A DNA stretch of 10,907 bases, taken from an uncultured bacterium (GTDB lineage Bacteria > Bacillota > Clostridia > Lachnospirales > Lachnospiraceae). The notes beneath the pieces are model-generated. The model made no database searches, had not been told where the DNA came from, and worked only from the letters and a program-made list of their open reading frames with translations. The translations under genes and the position numbers were made by a program. The DNA is taken from NCBI GenBank assembly GCA_947086625.1, contig CAMTZV010000009.1, positions 1 to 10,907 on the forward strand, in the 5' to 3' direction. Positions 6,220-10,907 of the stretch are shown one piece after another; positions within the stretch are counted from its first letter, which is position 1; every line of letters begins with the position of its first letter.

Positions 6220-7269
6220 ATGAGCACACGAATTTATGTAATGACGCACAAGAAGTTTTGTCCGCCGGATGATCCGGCGTATATTCCGCTTCATGTGGGG
6301 CGGGCCGGGAAGGAGGATCTCGGCTACATGGGGGACGATACCGGGGAGCATATCTCGGAGCTGAACTGTTATTACGGAGAGCTGACGGGGCTTTACTGGC
6401 TCTGGCAGAATCTTGATTTTGACGGAAATATCGGGATCTGTCATTACCGGAGATATTTTGTGGACGAAAAGCGGGAGCTTTTGCGTGAGGCGGACTACGA
6501 GCGCATTCTCTCGGATTACGATGTGATGACTTCGCGCGCGATGACGCTTGAGGAGCCCTACCGCGCGTATTACGGGCAGGCGCACAACATCCGGGATCTG
6601 ACGCTGGAGGGCGAGGTCGTGCGGGCGCTCTACCCGGAGGATTACCCGGTATTTGAGGCGGTCATGAACGGGAAGCGGCACTATTTCGGAAACCTGATGG
6701 TCATGCCGCGAAAGCTTTTTGACGCGTACTGCGAGTGGCTGTTTACGATCTTCGCAGAGCTGGGGCAGCGCGTCGACGTGAGCGGCTACGACGATTACCA
6801 CAAGCGTCTGTTCGGCTTTTTGTCGGAGCAGCTCTTGCTCGTCTGGATCACGGCGCGGGGGTTAAAGGCATATGAGAGTCCGTTTCGCATCACGGACGAG
6901 AAGGCGGAGACGCAGGAGTTAAAGCTGGCGGTCGGCGCGCTCTTAAAGCAGCGAAAGGTGTCGGAGGCGCGCGCACTGTTTTACGGTATCTTAAAGGTGC
7001 GTCCGGATGTAAGGCTGGAGCACTCGGATCTTTTGGGCGAGATACCGATCATCGAGCTGATTTTGTATATCTGCGAATGCGAGCAGGCCCGGGGCATCGC
7101 GGGGATGCTCTCATACTCGGACAACCTGCGGGAGCTGATCGCGCATGTGAGAAACGTGCGAGGGATCGAGAAAAAGGGTGCGGCTTTGGAAAAAGAGGAT
7201 GCGGACTATCTGAGAGAGACGAAGGTCTCGGATCTCATGCTGGAGGTGCTGGCGAGAAATGGCGAATAA
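6220..7269 (+). CDS. DUF4422 family glycosyltransferase with helical C-terminal extension
   Basis: A 349-residue protein. Residues 1 to about 225 carry the DUF4422 signature: YVMTHKKF at 6-13, PLHVGRA at 23-29, ISELNCYYGELTGLYWLW at 45-62, CHYRRYF at 74-80, HYFGNLMVMPRKLFDAYCEW at 154-173 and GFLSEQLLLVWI at 199-210. DUF4422 proteins are found in capsule, exopolysaccharide and lipopolysaccharide clusters and are regarded as glycosyltransferases; the reaction here is not known. Residues about 228-349 form an extra, mostly helical tail with a TPR-like stretch (LLKQRKVSEARALFYGILKV) and many charged residues, which may mediate protein contact. The start is supported by GGGAGG 5 bases upstream. 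An 86-base gap with a stem-loop separates it from the GT8 fusion, the only sizeable gap in the operon. Its 3' end overlaps the next gene by 11 bases. Confidence 0.85.
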   Translation: MSTRIYVMTHKKFCPPDDPAYIPLHVGRAGKEDLGYMGDDTGEHISELNCYYGELTGLYWLWQNLDFDGNIGICHYRRYFVDEKRELLREADYERILSDYDVMTSRAMTLEEPYRAYYGQAHNIRDLTLEGEVVRALYPEDYPVFEAVMNGKRHYFGNLMVMPRKLFDAYCEWLFTIFAELGQRVDVSGYDDYHKRLFGFLSEQLLLVWITARGLKAYESPFRITDEKAETQELKLAVGALLKQRKVSEARALFYGILKVRPDVRLEHSDLLGEIPIIELILYICECEQARGIAGMLSYSDNLRELIAHVRNVRGIEKKGAALEKEDADYLRETKVSDLMLEVLARNGE

Positions 7270-8683
7270 AAAGGATTTGGCGGTTGATATTCTGGTTCCG
7301 CTCTCGGGCAGGGGCGGCGTGGAACGCGTGATTAATCAGGCGGCCTGCTTTCTGATGGAGCAGGGCTGGCAGGTGCGCGTCGTGCAGATGGTGTACGACG
7401 GGCAGGCGTGGCTGGACGCGCGCGTTCCCTTCTACCCGCTGCGCAGGGAAAAGGTTGACGACATTTTTGATTTTATACCGATGTATGCACAGTTTATGGG
7501 GCAGACACGCGTGCCGGATCTCGTCGTTGCGACACCGTGGCCGTATCTGGCGCTGGCGGCGCGAAAGGCCCTTGAGCAGCTTCAAGCGTACGCAAAGGTT
7601 GTTTCCTGGCTGCACGGCCCGCTTGAGGTGTACAAGCGCTACGAGGTCGGCGGGGCAGAGTGCGTCGGCTTTGCGGACGAGGCGTTCGTGTTAAACGAGC
7701 GCACACGCGCGCTCCTCGAACGGCTTCTGCCGCAGGTTCCGGCACGGCTCGTATGGAATCCGGTAGATTTTTCACGGTGCAGGGAGGTTTCGCCGGGGAA
7801 TGAGCGGCGGCTTTTGTTTGTGGGGCGGCTCTCGCCGGAAAAGCATGTCGGCGTCGTGCTCGAGGCGGTTGCGAAAAGCCGCGGCTGGCGGCTTAGGATC
7901 GTCGGAAGCGGGCCGGAGCGCGCCGCGCTGGAGGAGCAGGCACAGGCGCTCGGGCTCGGGGAGCGCGTCGAATTATCGGGCTGGCAGGACAATCCGTGGG
8001 AGCTTGCGGAGGGCTGTGCGGGGCTTGTGCTCGCGTCGGAGTACGAGGCGTTTCCGCTCGTCGCCATTGAGGCGATGGCGTGTGGGCTTCCGGTTTTTTC
8101 CACACCGGTGGACGGCGTGATCGAGTTGGTGAGGCCCGGGGAAAACGGATTTTTGTTTGAGCGGGACAACAGCGCGCAGCTCGCGCAGATTCTGGATTTG
8201 TACGCGGACGGAGGGCTGCCCCGCATCGAGCCGGAGGCGTGCCGGGCGTCTGCGGCGCGCTATGAGGCGGGGACGGCGCTTGAGCGCCTGAAATGTGCGC
8301 TGGAGGGCATTCTCGACAAGGTTTCTGTGATCGTCCCCTGCTGCGATGTGTCGGATTACCTGCCGAACTGTCTGAACAGCGTATTTGAACAGCAGGTTAA
8401 TTTTAACCTTGAAGTCATCTGTGTGGATGACGGCTCGACGGACCGCACGCAGGACGTGTTGATGGAGTGGGAGGCGCGCTTTCCAGAGGAGCTTCTTGTT
8501 ATCCCGCTTGAGGAGAGAGGCGGGGCCCAAAAGGCGCGCGGCATCGCCCTGCAATACGCAACCGGAAATTACATCGTCTATGCGGGCGCACAGGACGTAT
8601 TTTTGCCGGGGGAGCTGAGAGGAATGTATGAGGCGATGCGCGGGCAGGGGCTTGCAGCGGCAGAGAAAGGAATGTGTCAATGA
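7259..8683 (+). CDS. GT4 glycosyltransferase with a truncated, degenerate GT2 tail
   Basis: A 474-residue protein. Residues 5 to about 350 are a complete GT4 (GT-B, retaining) enzyme: DILVPLSGRGGVERVINQA at 10-28, VVSWLHGP at 114-121, LFVGRLSPEKHVGVVLEAV at 186-204, IVGSGPE at 214-220, and the E-x7-E motif at E263/E271 in SEYEAFPLVAIEAMACGLPV. Residues 354-474 begin like a GT2 (VSVIVPCCDVSDYLPNCLNSV, ICVDDGSTDRT at 387-397, ARGIALQYATGNYIV). The place where the DXD should be reads YAGAQDVF (441-448), and the protein stops soon after, without the acceptor half and catalytic-base region of GT2. The tail is probably not catalytic. The ATG lies inside the end of the previous gene with GGAGG 12 bases upstream, and the TGA overlaps the following start (ATGA). 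The 5' GT4 part is confidently called; the role of the tail is unknown. Confidence 0.88.
   Translation: MANKKDLAVDILVPLSGRGGVERVINQAACFLMEQGWQVRVVQMVYDGQAWLDARVPFYPLRREKVDDIFDFIPMYAQFMGQTRVPDLVVATPWPYLALAARKALEQLQAYAKVVSWLHGPLEVYKRYEVGGAECVGFADEAFVLNERTRALLERLLPQVPARLVWNPVDFSRCREVSPGNERRLLFVGRLSPEKHVGVVLEAVAKSRGWRLRIVGSGPERAALEEQAQALGLGERVELSGWQDNPWELAEGCAGLVLASEYEAFPLVAIEAMACGLPVFSTPVDGVIELVRPGENGFLFERDNSAQLAQILDLYADGGLPRIEPEACRASAARYEAGTALERLKCALEGILDKVSVIVPCCDVSDYLPNCLNSVFEQQVNFNLEVICVDDGSTDRTQDVLMEWEARFPEELLVIPLEERGGAQKARGIALQYATGNYIVYAGAQDVFLPGELRGMYEAMRGQGLAAAEKGMCQ
8666..8671 (+). promoter_or_regulatory. Ribosome binding site that decides the start of the GT2 gene
   Basis: AAAGGA lies 8 bases before the ATG at 8680 but only 2 bases before the GTG at 8674, which would add two residues. 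The ATG also forms the ATGA overlap used elsewhere in this operon, so 8680 is the better start. Confidence 0.7.
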
Positions 8684-9678
8684 AGGAAACGGTGAAGCTA
8701 TCGGTGATCGTCCCGGTGTATAACGCGCAAGATTATCTGGAGGAATGCCTTCAAAGCCTCATCGGCCAGACGATGGCGGCGGAGGACATTGAAATATTGG
8801 CCGTGGACGACTGCTCGACGGATAAAAGCCGGGAGATTTTAGAGCGCTATGCGCAGGCGTACCCGCAGCTTCGCGTGCTGCAGACGGAAACCAACAGCGG
8901 CCCGGGCGGCGCGCGCAATGCGGGGCTTGACGCGGCCCGGGGCGAGTACATCGGGTTTGTGGACAGCGACGACGCTGCGGTTCCCACGATGTTTGCGCAC
9001 ATGTACGACGCGGCAAAGGCAGGCGATTTTGATATCGTCGACGGGGGCATCTATTATCAGGGGAAGGATCTGGCGATGGTTCACACCGCGGACGAGGATA
9101 CGGGCGTGCAGACGGATGAGAAACGCAGCCACAACATCGTCAGCGGCGGATACCTCATGTCGCGGATTTTTAAGCGCAGCTTCTGGGAAAAAAGCGGGCT
9201 TCGCTTCCGCGAGGGCGTCATTTTAGAGGATATGGAATCGCTCATGTTCCTGTCGGCCACGGCAGAGCGCGTCGGGAATCTGAAGGAGATCTGCTACGTC
9301 TACCGCGATACGGCGGGCTCGGCCTCGAAGGAGACGGAATTTGAGAAGTACCAGAAGAACGCAGGACGGGCGATGCGTGCGGTTTATGAGCGCATGAGCG
9401 CACTCCCCGGCTACGAGGGCATCCGGGACGCCGTGGAGTATGCAGTCATACAGCTGTATTCCTATACGTTAAACCAGTGCCTGATGCAGAAGGGGCGCAT
9501 AAGCGGCGATGTGCTTTTGCAGCGACTGCGTCGGCTGGCGGGGCTTCGCAGGCGGTTTGCGCGCGCGGGCTACGAAAACGTGTACGTTAAGAATAAAATT
9601 GCGCAAGCCGATATACAGATCATGGAGCAAAACGACGTCGATCAGGAACGGCTGCTGGCGCTGGCTGCGCCGCAGTAA
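8680..9678 (+). CDS. GT2 family glycosyltransferase
   Basis: A 332-residue inverting GT-A enzyme using a nucleotide-sugar donor. It opens with KLSVIVPVYNAQDYLEECL (6-24), then ILAVDDCSTDKS at 39-50, the GPGGARNAGLDAARGEYIGF segment at 74-93, and the metal-binding DSDD at 95-98. It also has SRIFKRSFW at 161-169 and the likely catalytic-base region VILEDMESL at 180-188 (E183/D184). The last 100 residues or so are helical and basic (LRRLAGLRRRFARAGYENV) and may contact acceptor or membrane surface; no transmembrane helix is seen. Its first 110 residues align in layout with the degenerate GT2 tail of the preceding protein, and unlike that tail every key motif is present. Translation is coupled to the previous gene by a 4-base overlap, and a 12-base gap leads to the next gene. 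The sugar is not predictable. Confidence 0.92.
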   Translation: MKETVKLSVIVPVYNAQDYLEECLQSLIGQTMAAEDIEILAVDDCSTDKSREILERYAQAYPQLRVLQTETNSGPGGARNAGLDAARGEYIGFVDSDDAAVPTMFAHMYDAAKAGDFDIVDGGIYYQGKDLAMVHTADEDTGVQTDEKRSHNIVSGGYLMSRIFKRSFWEKSGLRFREGVILEDMESLMFLSATAERVGNLKEICYVYRDTAGSASKETEFEKYQKNAGRAMRAVYERMSALPGYEGIRDAVEYAVIQLYSYTLNQCLMQKGRISGDVLLQRLRRLAGLRRRFARAGYENVYVKNKIAQADIQIMEQNDVDQERLLALAAPQ

Positions 9679-9690
9679 CAGGAGAACGCA

Positions 9691-10907
9691 ATGACAGAGA
9701 GAGGAAAGCAGAGGGTGATTGGGCTGTGGGAACAGACGAAGACGCTGCACAAAAAAGCAGGGAAATGCTTAAGACGGACGGACCCGGACAATCTGGAGGA
9801 GCTTTTGAGCGCGTGCCAGCAGGCGGCGATCGATACGGGAAATTACGTGGAACGCTATGCGTCGGAGGATGCGTCAGAGCTTGTGCATGTGCTGGAACAA
9901 TACTGCGAGTTTGTGTACCAGCTGTCCGTCTCGCCCGCGGAGAGCGGGGAGCGTGCGGCGGATGCGGCCGGACAGAAGCTGCTCGATTATTTTCGGCGTG
10001 TGAGAGAGGGACTTGACGGGCTGCTCGTGCGCACGGAGGTCGTCTTTTTTCCGTACAAGGCAAGCATGTGGGATGCGCTTGAATCGATCTGGCGCGCGGC
10101 GGATGCGGATGCGTCGTGCGACGTGTATGTCGTGCCGATCCCGTACTGTGACCGGAATGCGGACGGGACGCTTAAGGAGTGGCATTACGAGGGCAGTCTT
10201 TTTCCCTCTTATGTGCCGGTGACGGATTACGGGCAGTATGCGCTTGCGGAACGTCTGCCCGACATTGCATACATCCACAATCCCTACGACGGCTACAATG
10301 TGGTGACGTCGGTCGCACCGGATTATTACTCCGGTGAGCTGAAAAAATATGTGGAAAAATTAGTGTATGTGCCATATTATTATGCGGGGGCCGTGCTCTC
10401 CGACCATCAGAACAGCCTGCCGCCGCTGCGCAACATGGATGCGGTTGTTCTGCCGGGGGAGGCTGCGGTGGAGGCGATGGCGGCATACCAGCCGCGGGAA
10501 AAGCTTCTGCCGCTCGGCTCGCCGAAGGCAGACCGGATGCTGCGCATGGAAGGGCAGGGCATCGTTCCGCCGGAGTGGCAGAGGCTTGCAAAGGGGCGAA
10601 GGCTCGTCATGTATAACGTGGGCTTGTCGCCGATGCTGCAGGGCAGATACCGCTCCCTTGAAAAAATGCGCGCGGTGTTTAACGTGTTTAAGGAGCGGGA
10701 GGACGTGCTTGTCTGGTGGAGGCCGCACCCCTTAATCAAGGCGACGCTGCACACGGCGGCGCCGGAGCTGCTCGGGGCGTACGAGGAGCTGGAAAAGGAG
10801 TTTGTGCTGGAGCGGATCGGCATTTACGATACGGGGGCGGACAGCAATCTCGCGGTGGCCTCGACGGATGCGTTTGTGGGGGACTATTCCTCGATGATCT
10901 ATCTGTT
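9691..10907 (+). CDS. CDP-glycerol glycerophosphotransferase-like (TagF-family) protein, 3' end missing
   Basis: An open frame from ATG 9691 to the window edge (405 complete codons, no stop), preceded by AGGAG at 9680-9684 with 6-base spacing. Residues 1-110 are helical and charged. Residues 116-230 contain a Rossmann-like block with VVFFPYKASMWDALESIW, VYVVPIPYCDRN, IAYIHNPYDGYNVVTSVAP (192-210) and LVYVPYYYAG. Residues about 300-405 match the Glyphos_transf C-terminal domain: VWWRPHPLIK at 341-350 with the conserved RPHP, then DTGADSNLAVASTDAFVGDY and DYSSMIYL (D398 to L405), the hallmark DYSS motif. Family members transfer glycerol- or ribitol-phosphate from CDP-polyol during teichoic acid synthesis, and related proteins occur in other surface-glycan clusters. 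Here it could add a polyol phosphate to the glycan made by the upstream enzymes. That substrate is inference, and the missing end may hold further domains. Confidence 0.85.
   Translation, partial: MTERGKQRVIGLWEQTKTLHKKAGKCLRRTDPDNLEELLSACQQAAIDTGNYVERYASEDASELVHVLEQYCEFVYQLSVSPAESGERAADAAGQKLLDYFRRVREGLDGLLVRTEVVFFPYKASMWDALESIWRAADADASCDVYVVPIPYCDRNADGTLKEWHYEGSLFPSYVPVTDYGQYALAERLPDIAYIHNPYDGYNVVTSVAPDYYSGELKKYVEKLVYVPYYYAGAVLSDHQNSLPPLRNMDAVVLPGEAAVEAMAAYQPREKLLPLGSPKADRMLRMEGQGIVPPEWQRLAKGRRLVMYNVGLSPMLQGRYRSLEKMRAVFNVFKEREDVLVWWRPHPLIKATLHTAAPELLGAYEELEKEFVLERIGIYDTGADSNLAVASTDAFVGDYSSMIYL

Noticed and set aside
6151..6220. Ferredoxin-like string MCTGCAFRED in a frame across the gap between the GT8 fusion and the DUF4422 gene
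   Set aside because: Only two cysteines of a 4Fe-4S motif are present, the frame has no ribosome binding site or fitting start, and the stretch is better explained by the RNA hairpin.
6139..6801. A 220-residue open frame on the minus strand across the 86-base gap and the DUF4422 gene
   Set aside because: It has no recognisable domain and covers conserved DUF4422 motifs on the other strand, so it is a shadow frame.
7973..8680. A 235-residue minus-strand frame
   Set aside because: It is antisense to the GT4/GT2 protein, whose conserved motifs fix the true frame; its composition is arginine-rich as in typical shadows.
1..10907. Mobile elements, CRISPR arrays, tRNA or rRNA genes
   Set aside because: I looked for transposase or integrase motifs, regularly spaced repeats and tRNA-like cloverleafs and saw none. 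The only short tandem repeat is the leader repeat at 2813-2852.

Overview
The window looks like a chromosomal piece of a motile, fairly GC-rich Clostridia bacterium, most likely Lachnospiraceae (Roseburia/Agathobacter/Butyrivibrio-type). The clues are a flagellin C-terminus of the Firmicutes type (ends VLSLLG, contains NRLEHTI and RIRDTDMAKEM), AGGAG/AAAGGA ribosome binding sites, and glycosyltransferase types (DUF3880/CgeB-like, DUF4422, TagF-like) that are commonly annotated in that family. The genus is an inference; there is no rRNA or other marker.

Layout. Bases 1-302 hold the 3' end of a flagellin gene. It is followed by a small hairpin and a strong rho-independent terminator (342-372) that also serves the opposite strand. 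Two minus-strand genes (387-1556 and 1553-2755), overlapping by 4 bases, encode paralogous CgeB-like glycosyltransferases and converge on the flagellin gene. An AT-rich divergent control region (about 2756-2855) carries a good sigma-A-type promoter for the plus strand, a weaker one for the minus strand, and a 13-base-period direct repeat. From 2856 to the window end runs a plus-strand operon of six genes: a third CgeB-like paralog; a GT8 + CgeB-like fusion; a DUF4422 glycosyltransferase with a helical extension; a GT4 protein carrying a short, degenerate GT2 tail; a complete GT2 enzyme; and a partial CDP-glycerol glycerophosphotransferase-like (TagF-family) protein cut by the window end. The genes are tightly packed (overlaps of 4, 11 and 4 bases, one gap of 12). 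The exception is an 86-base gap at 6134-6219 that contains a striking 15-bp stem-loop.

Working model (inference). This is a flagellin-linked glycosylation island. Several transferases would build a multi-sugar glycan on flagellin, or on another surface polymer encoded beside it, and the TagF-like enzyme could add a polyol-phosphate unit. No sugar-nucleotide synthesis gene, flippase, polymerase, mobile element, CRISPR array, tRNA or rRNA is visible. The best candidates for something new are the combination of four CgeB-like modules with a TagF-like enzyme next to flagellin, the GT8-CgeB fusion, the GT4 protein with a GT2 module that has lost its DXD motif, and the strand-specific RNA hairpin inside the operon.
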